In this document: piece by piece, positions 1 through 11,051 of the stretch | How the letters are laid out: the number at the start of each line of letters is the position of its first letter | Position numbering within the stretch: position 1 is the first letter of the stretch | DNA from: Acarospora socialis | Taxonomy: Eukaryota > Ascomycota > Lecanoromycetes > Acarosporales > Acarosporaceae | Assembly: GCA_025617375.2 (NCBI GenBank) | Contig: JAMYGW020000011.1 | Span: 1,116,001-1,180,000, forward strand | Reading direction: 5' to 3' | Length of the DNA stretch: 64,000 nucleotides | Made by a program: the position numbers and the translations under genes | Notes under the pieces: model-generated | What the model was told of the DNA's origin: nothing | Seen by the model: only the letters and a program-made list of their open reading frames with translations | The model's database searches: none

Positions 1-1188
1 TTCCGATTTGATTGATTTGTTTGATATTGCTTCGATATTGAATCAATCGGTCTAACCTTACCTCATCCGACCAGACTTTTGGACCGAGACTGCGTCTATC
101 AGAACGCACTTACACATCTTCCCAAGCGGTCAATTAGACTTCAATCACCCCCGTTGGAACCCAATCCATTCGAACCTTCTAACTTCATCACTACTCTCTT
201 TTCCCAATCAATTCACCTCGACAACCACATCCTTACTTATCTTTTACCTACCTCACTGCCTTATGCTGTACGCATACGGGTATCGAGCATTCTCAACTTA
301 TCATTGTCTTAACTTTCTTACCATCCCCCCCAGGCACCATTACCTGATCTCGTTACGCTTCTTCCATTTACCTTTCACCTTACACACACACACACTCGTC
401 CTTGGGGCATCGACCACAACTGTACCTACCTTACCGACCTCCAACGTTGATTTACACTCGTACTCGTACTGGTACCTTTCTTACCTCAATTGATGGATTC
501 ACACACCACAAATAACACACATTAACACCATTTTTGTTATTATTGTCCCTTTCCTCCCCCACCTTCTTCAGTCACACCCACTCGCCGCACGCAGACACAC
601 ACACTCATAAATACACCTTCTTCGGGAGGCGCTGCAGAAGTCGCTGCAAGAAATTCAATCGCACCCGAAAATCGCATCATTGATCGTCCATCTCTCCTAT
701 TTGACTTTGAGCCTCCCCAGGCCTTAACGTTATTCCACTTTCACTTTCAACTTGCGTACCAGTCGCTCTAGTTCGAGAGCGTGGGGAACACAACTTCCCA
801 CACTAAGCTCGATCCATCCCACACATCCTATACGTTACCCGTAGAGGCTGTCTCGCAAAACAACCCGCCGTACATTGGACGTTGCATACGCCGGGACATC
901 ATCTCAGCAGCAACAGCGGAGGCGGCAACGGCAATCGCACCAGAGCGCGTGATCACACAGAGCGGCGAAACATCCACGCGCTGGAACCTACCAACGCCTT
1001 CCGCCACGTTCCGTCTTCCGGACTGCTGCACGGCCTTCGACCCGAAGCTTGTCGCGACCCTGTTCTTTGGATTCACACCCGGCCGATCTTTCATTCCACT
1101 TAAGTTCGAAGCGTTCCTGGAGCTTGCGAACTTTCTCCTCAACTCTATCGTCAGCGACAACTAAGCAACAGACAAACTGTCGCCCAAC
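1..1188 (+). promoter_or_regulatory. Long upstream/leader region of the WOPR regulator gene
   Basis: Pyrimidine-rich, largely non-coding DNA ahead of the WOPR start codon. ATG triplets occur at 263 (opening a 76-codon ORF) and 492 (an 11-codon ORF). From 495 to the start codon at 1189 I find no ATG on the plus strand, over about 695 nt, which fits an unusually long scanned 5' leader. Long leaders are known for WOR1/RYP1-type genes. The transcription start cannot be placed from sequence alone. ORFs at 781-1164 start with GTG only and look spurious. Confidence 0.5.
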
Positions 1189-2577
1189 ATGAGTGCGAGC
1201 TCTGGTGGGTCGTTGCAACCAACCTTCAACGGCCACGTCGCGTCCACCCATGACGCTCTCCTCTTGTTCGAAGCCTGCCTCACCGGCGCGTTGCACCACG
1301 TGCCCCGAAGACCTCACGACCGAGAGAGGAGCCAGCTGATTCGGAGTGGCTGCGTGTTCATCTACGAGGAAAATGCCTCGGGCATCAAGAGGTGGACGGA
1401 CGGTGTGCCCTGGAGTCCGAGCCGGATACTCGGGAACTTCCTCGTCTACCGGGAGCTGCTCAAGCCATTCCCTCCCGGAGAGAAGAAGAGGGCGACGAAG
1501 CGAAACAAACGGCCGACCAAACCGGGGGAACCGTACCCGCGCAATGACAGCGTCGCCAGCAACGGCTCGGTCGCGTTGTCGCCCACCACGCCCTCGACCC
1601 CGGCGTTCAAGCAGGAAGGGGGATTCGATCGTGACACCGAGCGCTCGTTGATCGGGTCATTGGTCGATTCTTATGGCTTCAAGGAAGACGGCTTGGTGAA
1701 GAAGACGATGAGCGTGAACGTGCAGGGCGTGCATCACCATCTGGTCTCATACTACAAAGTGAACGACGTCCTGAGCGGTGTCCTCGGAACACCGACGACA
1801 GACCCCCAGCTTCGTCAACTCCGGCCCAGACCGGAGCTGACCTCGAGACAGAACTTTCGCGCACCGCTGGATGACGTCGACGATGCGCTGGATGGGCAAA
1901 TGGACGGACAGCGCAACACTTACCCGTACGGCGACCGCAATGCCTACGACAGGAGACCTCCCATCCTCAATAGTCAAATCTACCATCCCCAGCTACCAGG
2001 GGCCAATAATGGCTACTATCACGGCATCGATGGTATGCCGTATCCGAATGGGCACCAACCGCCCCCGAATCCGGGTTTCGCGTCCGCACCTTTACAAGCA
2101 CCGTATTACCCTGCCCAAGCCGTGGCACCTCAACCGCATATCAAACAGGAAGATTACTACGCCTCCAACCCATCCTACCCTGCACGATACGAACCTCTGA
2201 ACAGCAACATCGGCCCCGTCGGTTTCACGCCTGACCGAAGCTCGATCAACCAGCTACAGCCGGTGGGTTATCCGCAGCCAGGAGCAGTCCGAACCAGACC
2301 TGGCGAGGAGTCACAGAACATCATGGATGCCAAAGGCAGCGAATCCTATAACCGAGGGTATTATGCACCATCGCGACCGGAGGGTATGCAATACGCGGCG
2401 GTAGATCCTCGATGGACGCCTACCACCTCGGCAGGCCCTCGGGGAGAAAGCATGACCACAGCGACTGCAGCGTATCCGACCGAAAAGCATTACTGGCCCG
2501 GCAATATGGCCGTCGGACACGGCCAGTATCCAGCCGGACCTCGTTTGACACAGTGGGGTAATGGCACGGTGGGGTGA
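1189..2577 (+). CDS. WOPR-domain (Gti1/Pac2 family) transcription regulator, Ryp1/Wor1/Sge1 type
   Basis: Single-exon gene of 462 codons encoding a nuclear DNA-binding master regulator of morphogenesis and, in pathogens, of effector genes. The first WOPR half (about residues 11-92) contains the hallmark stretch RSGCVFIYEENASGIKRWTDG followed by WSPSRILGNFLVYREL. A basic linker KKRATKRNKRPTKPGEPYPR follows near residues 99-118. The second half (about 148-208) includes GLVKKTMSV and HHHLVSYY. The C-terminal half is low complexity, rich in Pro, Tyr, Gln and Asn, as in Ryp1 and Sge1. The linker and PPGEKKR segment favour the Ryp1/Wor1/Sge1 branch over Pac2. The start is the first ATG after a long ATG-free leader and sits next to the domain. 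Confidence 0.93.
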   Translation: MSASSGGSLQPTFNGHVASTHDALLLFEACLTGALHHVPRRPHDRERSQLIRSGCVFIYEENASGIKRWTDGVPWSPSRILGNFLVYRELLKPFPPGEKKRATKRNKRPTKPGEPYPRNDSVASNGSVALSPTTPSTPAFKQEGGFDRDTERSLIGSLVDSYGFKEDGLVKKTMSVNVQGVHHHLVSYYKVNDVLSGVLGTPTTDPQLRQLRPRPELTSRQNFRAPLDDVDDALDGQMDGQRNTYPYGDRNAYDRRPPILNSQIYHPQLPGANNGYYHGIDGMPYPNGHQPPPNPGFASAPLQAPYYPAQAVAPQPHIKQEDYYASNPSYPARYEPLNSNIGPVGFTPDRSSINQLQPVGYPQPGAVRTRPGEESQNIMDAKGSESYNRGYYAPSRPEGMQYAAVDPRWTPTTSAGPRGESMTTATAAYPTEKHYWPGNMAVGHGQYPAGPRLTQWGNGTVG

Positions 2578-4376
2578 GGAGAGCGTGTATTGGGTCTGAT
2601 GGATGCAATGGTTGAGCACTCTCCACGTCGTCCCGAAAAATGTCGGTTTTCCAGAGAGCGTGACTATCAGCCTGTCAGAGCAGTACAGTGCAGTGGTTGG
2701 TTATTCCGGACCTCCGAGGACGAGGGAATCGCTGTCATTGATCAGCCGAGTCGCATGCGTCCTACGAGTCGTTCACCCTCTCGACCATTAGTATCGTTGT
2801 TTCACGCAAGGGAAATTCAAAAGTGACGTCGTTTGGCAATCGTTCCAGTCGAGCGACGGACTGCTCCTCTTTCCCGCAGCTATTGAATTTCGGATAGATC
2901 TACCAATTTTCACATGGCAAGGGAGGAAGCAGGAAGTTACGGTGACAACGGTCGTACTCAACCGGGATGGCAAAGTGGTTCTCGTTCAGCTCTACAGTCA
3001 TGGCTTCTGTTCCGCGTACAGCAACCTACGGGTTTGGGTGGCCATCTGCTTTCTTACTTAACTCTGCGGTCTACATACAGCGGTCGATTGGTTTTGATTC
3101 GATTATCTCGTCCAGTGACGGTGATGACGGGGCGGCTGTCTCTCTTTTTGTATCCGCGGGTAATGGTTTTCTATGTGTGGTAAACATTTGCTTGTTCTCG
3201 GTTTTGGAAAGAAGGGAGTGTATGAGAGAATGAGAAGAGGTTGGGAGGCATGTACACATGTTCAGTATACGAGGCTGGTGTGAACAGATTGGAGATGGAA
3301 TGAATAATTGACCAGGATTGGAACAACAAGCGGATGAGTGATTGCTACTTACGTGGGATATGCTTCCCTTACGCACAGCATACGCGGCCTACTCATACCA
3401 CATACTCACGCGGCATGGGGGTTGGTTCGGACGGCGTTTTCCTGCGTCTTGCTACGAAAGAAAGTCACGATCAGGGAGAAGAATCAAGGTAGGCATCGGG
3501 GATGTGAGCACCAAAACCAGCATGGAGCCACCAGCTGAAAAGCACCTCCGCAACCCTCCGCCCCAACCACGTCCTTGTATCACAAACTCAATTGACCCAA
3601 CCACACGTCCTTTGTACTACCATAATCAATCCTAACCCCAGCTCCAGCAGGCCGGGAACGGGAACGGGAACGTCAAACTCGCACCTACATGCTTATGCCT
3701 ATGCCTATGCCTATGCCCGTGCGTTTTCGGACCTGACACGACATATATTCTAGTTACATCTACCTATCTGCACGCCATGCCCGGTCTGCCTGCTTGCTTG
3801 TTTCCGAGGGTATTCTTCCCTCGCCTCGGCGTATGAGTACGTAAGTTTTGGCTCTTTGAATTTGTTTTTGCTGGTAGGGTGAGTGTATCTGTCCTACAAC
3901 GGGCCATTCGAGTTACGCGGCCCAGGGTCGGTGGGTAGTCGGTTGTGGAAAGAGAAAGGAAGTAAGAAAGATAGGAGAGAGGTTGGGGGAGGGGAGGTGT
4001 GGTGGTACGACATTTATGTCTGTGTCTGTGTCTGAGACTGACTGACGAACTGACGGCATGGCATGCAAGTTTGACAGCTGACACACAGACGAACGGCTAG
4101 GTACAATGCAGGTAAAGGATATGAGTGGACAGAATGATGGATATGTATGTGTTGGGTCCGTCTCCCGGTGAGGAGGATGGGGCTAGTTACCTGTTGTGAT
4201 ACCTGTTACAGCGGACAGAAATCGAGACGGAGAGTTCCGTCTGACATGCTTTCGATAGAGCTTCCCCCAAAGGTAGTTCGAAAACCGTACTCCGTACCTA
4301 TCGTGCCTCACTACGAAACAGATCCCCGAGCCAAGCGATTCTCTTTCTCGCACGTGTCAAAGCCACCAAGCATGTG
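2578..4376. other. Intergenic region with short simple repeats
   Basis: No convincing gene. It should hold the 3' UTR of the WOPR gene and the promoter of the cardiolipin synthase gene. Short tandem repeats occur at 3653-3672 (GGGAAC units) and 3689-3718 (TATGCC units), and there is a TGTCTG/CTGA-rich patch near 4016-4055. ORFs here are short, with no recognisable product. Confidence 0.5.
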
Positions 4377-5722
4377 ATGGCGACGCCGGGGGTCCGCTGG
4401 TTGCGGCCGTGTCGGTTCCACTATGGCTTGAGTCATGGGTATCGACCACAAACACGAAGAACGCTGTCGGAGTCGGTGTCGTTGACGTCGTTGGCGAGAT
4501 ACGGCGGTAGGCCGAGCAATCATGATAGAATATATGGGAGTTCCGGGGCTGGTGGGCTGGGACTGGGCAGGTCGGTGGATGTGATTGCGGAGGGTGTTCG
4601 GGGTTTGCTGATGTGGGGTTTGTAGGAATTGGATTCTGGGCCAGAAGGGGCTTTTGCGATTGAGACGCGTTCGGTGGTTGGCGTCGGCGTCGTCGTCGTC
4701 GTCGTCGTCGGCCGGGAACGGGAACGATGGGTCGGGGAAGAAGTGAGCAACTACATCTTCATCTCCATTCGAGATATCCGAACTAGGGATCTATTCCTCA
4801 TCACTCACTCCTCTTCACACCGAGCACTACCCACCAAGCCCCGCCAGCGCCAGTATCAAATATCAATCAACTGACTGACGCTCCGCCCAAAAGCCCTCCC
4901 CAAAAACCCAAAATCGCAAACCGCTTCCTCTCCTCCCTCACTCCGCACGAAAACATCTACACCCTCCCCAACATCCTGACCTTCTCGCGCCTGCTCGCCG
5001 CCCCCGTCGTCGGCTACCTCGTCCTGCACGACCAACACGCCTGGGCCGTGGGCCTCTTCGCCTACGCCTCCGTCACGGATTTGGTGGATGGCTACATCGC
5101 GCGCACGTGGAAGCTGCAGACCGTCGTCGGTACCGTCATCGATCCCATGGCCGACAAGACCCTCATGACTGTTTTGACAGTCTGCTTGGCTGTTAAGGGG
5201 GCCCTACCCGGTACGTTAATTGCGTCGTCCCCTCACCTCGAATCGACCGCCATTTTCGCGACTATATGATACCGCAAGCAAGAACGAAAATAGCCTAGCT
5301 AATCGAGGGATTGGGCGAGAACAGTCTGGCTAGCAGCCGTCATCCTCCTGCGCGACGCCGGCCTGGGCGTCGCCGCCATCTACTACCGCTGGATCTCCCT
5401 TCCCCCGCCCAAGACGTTCACGCGGTACTGGGATTTCAGTCTTCCGAGTGCCGAAGTGCGGCCGACGGGCATCTCGAAGGTCAACACGGCGCTGCAGTTG
5501 GCGCTGATCGGAGCGACGACCGCCCTGCCGTTGGTGAGTGTCGATGTCGGGGGGTTGATGGTCGGCATGCAGTATCTCGTTGCGGCGACGACGGTGTGGA
5601 GCGGCGCGAGCTATGTGTATAGCAAGGATGCGGTGAAGATTCTCGGGCGGGGCGAGGGGAATGGGAGGGCCGCGGCGGAGGAGGGGAAGGCGAAGTCGGA
5701 GACCGGAGCGAAGAGGCCATAG
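4377..5722 (+). CDS. crd1: Cardiolipin synthase (CDP-alcohol phosphatidyltransferase), mitochondrial
   Basis: Makes cardiolipin from CDP-diacylglycerol and phosphatidylglycerol in the mitochondrial inner membrane. The family signature DG-x2-AR-x8-G-x3-D-x3-D is complete in VDGYIARTWK...GTVIDPMAD, preceded by ENIYTLPNILTFSR. Proposed exons are 4377-4570, 4626-4742, 4894-5210 and 5325-5722; all junctions keep frame. Donor GTACGT at 5211 and acceptor CAG at 5324 are strong. The donor GTCGGT at 4571 is weak, so the first two exons are less certain. The N-terminus (MATPGVRWLRPCRF..., Arg-rich and without acidic residues at first) looks like a mitochondrial presequence, followed by a poly-Ser linker from a TCG repeat (4681-4710). 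The C-terminal part (exon 4) is clear. Confidence 0.9.
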
Positions 5723-6250
5723 GATCTGATATGGATCGCGCGAAGCAAAGCTATCGTCATCGCATACGTCAATCGTTCGGAGCGAGGCTTTGCATGCGCT
5801 CAAGCTATATTACCATCTATGTGATAAACATATTTTTCTCGTCCCCGATGCCTCGATTGACCTATTTTTTGGGCACTGAACATAATGGCTGATTCTCCCT
5901 GGGGCGAAAGAAAAAAACCCACCATTCATGTCGGCTGGACGGGTTGTGGCGGATATGGCAATTGTGCTGTGAGACCTGAGCTGCGGTTGATAGACCTTTA
6001 TGGGGACTTGACTGAAAGCTCCATCGCGACTGAAGGGGGAGATGGAGATAAGGATGATAGAGCGGGAAGAGATGAATCTTGTAGACATCAGATATCGTGT
6101 CGCTCTAATAACTACCTTCTTATAGAGTACACGTACTCGTGCCTCTACTCCCTAAGCAGCCCAGGCTACAATTTTAAATACCATCCAAGTATGATACGCA
6201 AGAATTCGTACTGTACATCTATATACATACTCTCCAGCAAACCGAACAGC
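5723..6250. other. Convergent 3' intergenic region
   Basis: Lies between the 3' ends of crd1 (plus) and mmm1 (minus). An open stretch on the plus strand (5885-6316) has no recognisable content and overlaps the mmm1 end. I see only presumed 3' UTR sequence. Confidence 0.4.
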
Positions 6251-7662
6251 CTAACGGCTTCCATTTCCCCTCCACCTCAACCCCTCCTCTTCCCCATTCC
6301 CTTTCCACTCCCCTAATCCATCCCTCTGCCCCTCTCCCTCTTCCTCCTCGTCCTCCTCCCCACCACCATCTCCCCCACCTCCCACAGCAACACCACCACC
6401 ACCCGCGCCACCACCACTCGCGACCCTCGTCCCAATATTCCTCTTCCGCGGCCACAGACTCGGCAGCACCACCATCTGCACCCTCGGCACCACACACCGT
6501 TCATCGAACCAAGCCCGCAACCGACTCTCCACGATCTGCGCGATCTTCGGCACGTCCTGCAGCCGGCTCCGACTGCCGACCAGCGAGCGCGTCGACAGTT
6601 CGAGCTCGTAGTCGGGCAAGAAGGTGAAGGACAGCGTCGTCGGCGACGTCCCGGCCGTTGCTCCCGTCGCCGTCGCGCCCGTCGGAGGACCGGTGTCCGG
6701 GCCGGGAGAGGGTTGTCGGGCCGAGCTGGTCGAGGACGACGAAGAGGAAGGCAGAAAGGAAACGGACAACGTGCCACTAAACCGCACGACAGACACCGAC
6801 AACGCCACCGGCAGCACCGCCGCGCGGGGCTTCGGGTAATTGAGCAGGATCTTCGTCTCCAGCGCCAACGTAATGCAGTCATCACTCAGGTCGACGTCCA
6901 TGCGCGCCTGTAATCTGCCCCCATCTTGCCCCTCCCTTTTCCCTTTCCCTCTCATACTCCCCACACCTCCCCCCCCCTCCCCCTCCTCATCCTCCTCCCC
7001 AATAAACCCAACCCGACAGTTCCGAAACCGCGGAAATTCCTCCCCCAAACACAGGTCCGTGACGCGCACCTCGTCCAGGAACGCCGGCTTCGCCGCCCCG
7101 TTCAGCACCGCCGTCAGGCTCGTCAGCACCGCGTCGTCGACGTGCGCCTCGGCCCGGATCTGCGACAGCGTCTGCGCGATCAGCACGTTGAACCAGTCCA
7201 GGCTCTCGGGCGCGTGCGTCGCGACGTCGTAGGCCGTTTTGGAGAGCAGCGTTGAGGTCGTGAGCGGTGGGGGTTGCGGGGGGCGTAGGATGGTGGAGCG
7301 GGCGCGGTGCAGGTGCGCGGGAGAGGTGGGGGTCGGGTGGGTGCGGTTGGAGGTGTTTTTGTGGGATTGGGGGGTGGAGGGGCGGGCGGTGCGGTTGTGG
7401 CTGCGGTTGGTGGTGGTGGTGGAGGAGGAAGAGTGGGAGGGGGGCGAGGGCGGGTCGCCGAAGATGAAGAATTTGATGAAGGCGCCGAGGAGGAGGACGA
7501 TGGAGAGTTGGCCGAGGAGGAAGCCTTGGCTGAAGGAGAGGCTGGAGTGAGGTTTGTTAGTGCTGGGAGATCGGGTGTTTCTGTAGGTGGATAGAGAGGA
7601 ACTTACGAAGATTGCGGTGATGGTGAGGGGAGAGGTGGTGGAGTGGATATGTCTTGGGTCAT
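6251..7662 (-). CDS. mmm1: ERMES complex subunit Mmm1 (SMP-domain protein)
   Basis: ER-anchored subunit of the ER-mitochondria encounter structure, which moves lipids between ER and mitochondria. Exon 1 is 7662-7607, intron 7542-7606 (GTAAGT donor, CACTAAC branch, CCAG acceptor), exon 2 is 7541-6251. The short lumenal tail MTQDISTPPPLPSPSPQ leads straight into the single transmembrane segment FSQGFLLGQLSIVLLLGAF, the family's N-terminal hallmark. A Ser/Thr/Pro linker follows, then the SMP domain from ESLDWFNVLIAQTLSQIR to the LWPRKRN segment. Acidic or Gly-rich inserts and a Gly/Glu-rich tail make it longer than yeast Mmm1. The ATG at 7662 is preferred over an upstream GTG because it gives the correct frame into the membrane segment. 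Confidence 0.95.
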
Positions 7663-8347
7663 GTTTGACGGTTAATCGTGCTGGGTGGTGGGCCACAGTG
7701 ATGGCGTGCAGTGATGGACATCGTGGTAGAGTGAGCTACCGTTGTTGCTCGACTAATAACATCTTCCAACGGTGGAGTGTTTATGAGAAATTGGTAATAT
7801 GAGGATGTCATCTCCTACGGCTCACTTCGAGGAAGGAGCACTTTACCCCACACCTCATTCACTAAATGAAGGGTTCGAAAATTGATTTCACAAAACCCCA
7901 AACCGGCTCCCCCCAAAATAGCAACCCATCAGAAAGTTGGGCAAGGGACAGAATATTTCTAGATGCAAGAATCACAATTAATGCTGTCTATGCGTAATTT
8001 ATGCAGTTATGCAACCCGACCCGAGCGGTCAGTCTATGTCTTTGTTTCTACATCATCTGTTGATCGGGCATTCATTCAATCAGTTCTCCTAAGAGTGTTC
8101 ATTCCAAAACATGGGCAAGAGAAGCAGAGAATGAAATAAATAGGCAGCTACAACTCCCGTAAGACTGCTGGTAACATAAGAAATGAGCCAATCTAGTGTG
8201 TATAAGAATCAATCTTCATACAGATCTGTTTGTGCCAAGCCTGCGCTTGGTGCATTCCATACACAATGGCAAGATGCAGTGTCTACACTCTGTACTATTT
8301 GTGCTCGTTCCTGATGAGGGATGTGAATTGAGCAATAAAACTTCCAA
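7663..8347. other. Intergenic, AT-richer
   Basis: Contains the mmm1 promoter (minus strand) and the 3' flank of the rhodopsin-domain gene. No supported gene; an ORF at 8196-8447 antisense to that gene is considered a shadow. Confidence 0.4.
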
Positions 8348-9822
8348 TCATACGCTCCAATTTTCTGAAATAGCCTCTTTCTTGTGGCCCTGTTGTGAGG
8401 TAGGGGTACGATCGAGCCACTCTCTTAGCTTAGAGTTCCGCGAATAAAGGAACTTCCCTGCTCCATTGACTGATCCCAAGATGTTGGTTGCTAGATGGTG
8501 ATCTTGGTTCGGATGAGAATCTACTCGTTCGAAGCTCGGACTGTTGTTAGGCTTATCAGAGCGTCTGTTGAATTTGAAGGTGATGCGAGACTTGATGACT
8601 TTAAGTAAGTAGGGTTGTGAGGAGTTCCGTCCCCAGCGCTTGAGTGTTGAGGCCAGATATGGCATGCAACCGCATATAGTACCCAGAGCCATTTCGATGA
8701 TGCTAGACCTATTAGCTATCTAGACAGAAGACTATCGGCACCGTACTCACACAGTACTGCCTAGACCGACTACATGTCGCGTCCAGTCGGAATCACGAGA
8801 GAGAAGGATTCGGTAATACAAGCCTAATGAACTGGCTATGCACGCCCTATGCCTCTGATAAGTACCGATATAGAGCCTCACATTAAATCAAAGGGTGCTT
8901 ACGTCAGGCCTGTCATGAAAATTGCACAAACCCCAATCTTTTTGCGCAAGGGAAGCTGTAGCTTCCAGACGACTGGGATTGGAAGTATCAAAACATAGAA
9001 GTCGCTGACAATATTGAAAATCCCTTGAATATAAGTCATGGCCATAGCCTTGGAGCAGCGCGAAGACAAAAGAGCTATGGGCCAGCTCTCTCCTTTTCTT
9101 GCAGCGCATAGAGCTGTGGCGGTAATCGCGGTTGTCATGTAAAGAGCGAAAGTGCAAGCTATGCCAAAATATATGAAGAATCTTGTCCATCGATCGGGAG
9201 AGAAGATGCGAAGATAAAGTAGGAATAGCGATAGTTTGGCAAAGAAGACCGTGGGTCCATATACCATCTCATACACAAATACTAGCTTCTGGAAGAAGGT
9301 CAACACTAATTCTTCCATAATCAGCCAAGAGATGACTCAAATTGATAAGTTACCTTGAAGAAGTCATCGGTGAATGTAGTAATTGGAAGATCGACAATCG
9401 ACCGTCCAGCGAGGTTCACAGCTGCTCTGCTCTCAGTCATGGGAATACGCCTGAGCCAAGTTGCGAGACTTACAAGTCAGCAATACCGCTGCATATGAAA
9501 TCGTGCCAATCTATGTTTGATCTTGTAAACTCTCTGATAAGTAGTCGAGGAGAGTGGGACCCACTGTTGCGAGAAGGCAAGCAGCTAGTAATGGTAAGTA
9601 GGTACTAATTTTTGGAGGAAGTAATGTCCCCTTACCATCATCTAAAGCAAACGACCGCGGAACCCATATTCGCACATATGATCTTAATGTGACAAAAAAT
9701 AACAAGAGTGGGTAACAGATTGCGGTGACAATAATAAGGACAAAACCTTTGTATGTTGAGTCAAGTGGAACTGAAACAGCTTTCCACTGAGCAGCCTCAG
9801 CAATAGTATGAGCAGAATCCAT
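8348..9822 (-). CDS. Fungal rhodopsin-domain integral membrane protein (seven-TM, Pth11-like without CFEM)
   Basis: Six exons read on the minus strand: 9822-9636, 9510-9474, 9450-9354, 9288-8903, 8852-8751 and 8702-8348. All phases agree, giving about 387 aa. The family pattern is visible: TM1 near GFVLIIVTAICYPLLLFFVTLRSYVR, then ALDD, KLSLFLLYLRIFSPDRW, the conserved GIFNIVSDFYVLILPIPVVWKLQLPLRKKIGV stretch (two helices), then a Ser-Asp-Trp loop and a final helix IIEMALGTICGCMPYL. The cytoplasmic tail is polar. Such proteins are plasma-membrane receptors or sensors of unknown ligand, often near secondary-metabolism genes; here the neighbour is a P450. No CFEM cysteines are seen at the N-terminus. 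Function is inferred from family only. Confidence 0.85.
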
Positions 9823-11051
9823 AGATTGAAATAGCAGTCCAATAGTAGACAAATTGTATGGTAACCTTGGAATGTACTGAAGGGGCAGATGAACGCAAGA
9901 GTTATAAGAGTATCTATATATTCCTCCTTGCCGCACATATTTCAAAAGCATTGCTAACTCCAAGAAGCTCAGCTGCCTGCAGTATCGCTAACTCAAACAA
10001 CTTCGATCAATGCAAGGAGAACAGACTAACTTTGTTTATAGTACATCGGAGCCTTGGGAAAGGGCGTCTTGCCAATAGTATGAAAGAAGCTGCCGTTTCT
10101 ACTACTGAAGTGATGCAGCTTAATGACAGAGATATAGCAAGATAAGAATATCGTGCATGAGAAGTAGCTCAGCTCACGGTGTAGTGGTGTAGTGAGAACT
10201 GAATAGACAGGCAGTTAAAGCAGGTGAAACAACTGATAGGGGGTATGTTGCCTGCAATGAAGTCATACCTCCCATCTTCAGCCGTGAGAATAAGCCTTGT
10301 GCCACTGCCCGAGACAAGGCTGAGGAGAATAATATGGGGTCCAAATCCACTGTAAGAATATCGCGTATGGTGTTTGCTGATGAGTCCCGCCCAGATCTTG
10401 TACGTTATCACATGCTGTCTATTCTTGCTTCACTGAACTTTCCCACTTCTGAGATGTTCTCGGATCTTCAAACCGGATCCAACCATAGGATAAAGCTGAT
10501 GGATACTTGTGGAGAGCCCCCAACTTCAAAGTAGCATGCCTCGTTTTGGGATGGGCGTAGTACAAAGCAAAGAACACGGTGTTAATACTTTACATAGTGA
10601 TGGAAATTTATTTATAGAACATATTTACGTTCAACTTTTAGGATAGAGTGTGTAAGTCATTAAGCAATCATCTTACTATACTTTTGATAGGTTACTGGCA
10701 ACGAGAGATACAGTAGAAGAAAGATAAAAGATGATTCAATTACAGTATATTCACCTCACGAAGCAGCGTTTTCCCACTCATAGACAACAACGAAGGGCGC
10801 AATTGCATCGTCACCTTATTTTGATTTTGGACCCCTTTCATGCATATCATGCATCTCTGTATCTGGCATGCATACCATCAAACAAGGACGTGAATACACA
10901 AAGTTTCAAAAATCCTAGTATTACAAGTGCGTCACGTGCCTAGGACCAGGTCTTGAAATCTACAAGAAAGAGTACGTTCTCATTGCTTAAGAATCTACGC
11001 AGCCATCAACTTGCTCTGATAAATACACATACACTGCTCAAATCCTCAAGT
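9823..11051. other. AT-rich intergenic region with E-box
   Basis: Short ORFs on both strands (for example 10169-10411 minus, 10334-10534 plus) match nothing I recognise. A CACGTG palindrome at 10933-10938 lies about 115 bp upstream of the P450 start, and an ATAAATACA stretch lies just upstream of its ATG. Likely the shared 5' region of two divergent genes, possibly with decayed sequence. Confidence 0.4.

Noticed and set aside
781-1164. 127-codon plus-strand ORF before the WOPR gene
   Set aside because: GTG start only, low complexity, lies in the presumed leader.
4577-4742. Val-rich ORF from the TCG repeat (4629 on)
   Set aside because: Out of frame with crd1; the repeat is better read as the poly-Ser linker of that protein.
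6313-6885. 190-codon second minus-strand ORF overlapping mmm1
   Set aside because: Arg/Cys-rich shadow frame of the GC-rich mmm1 coding sequence.
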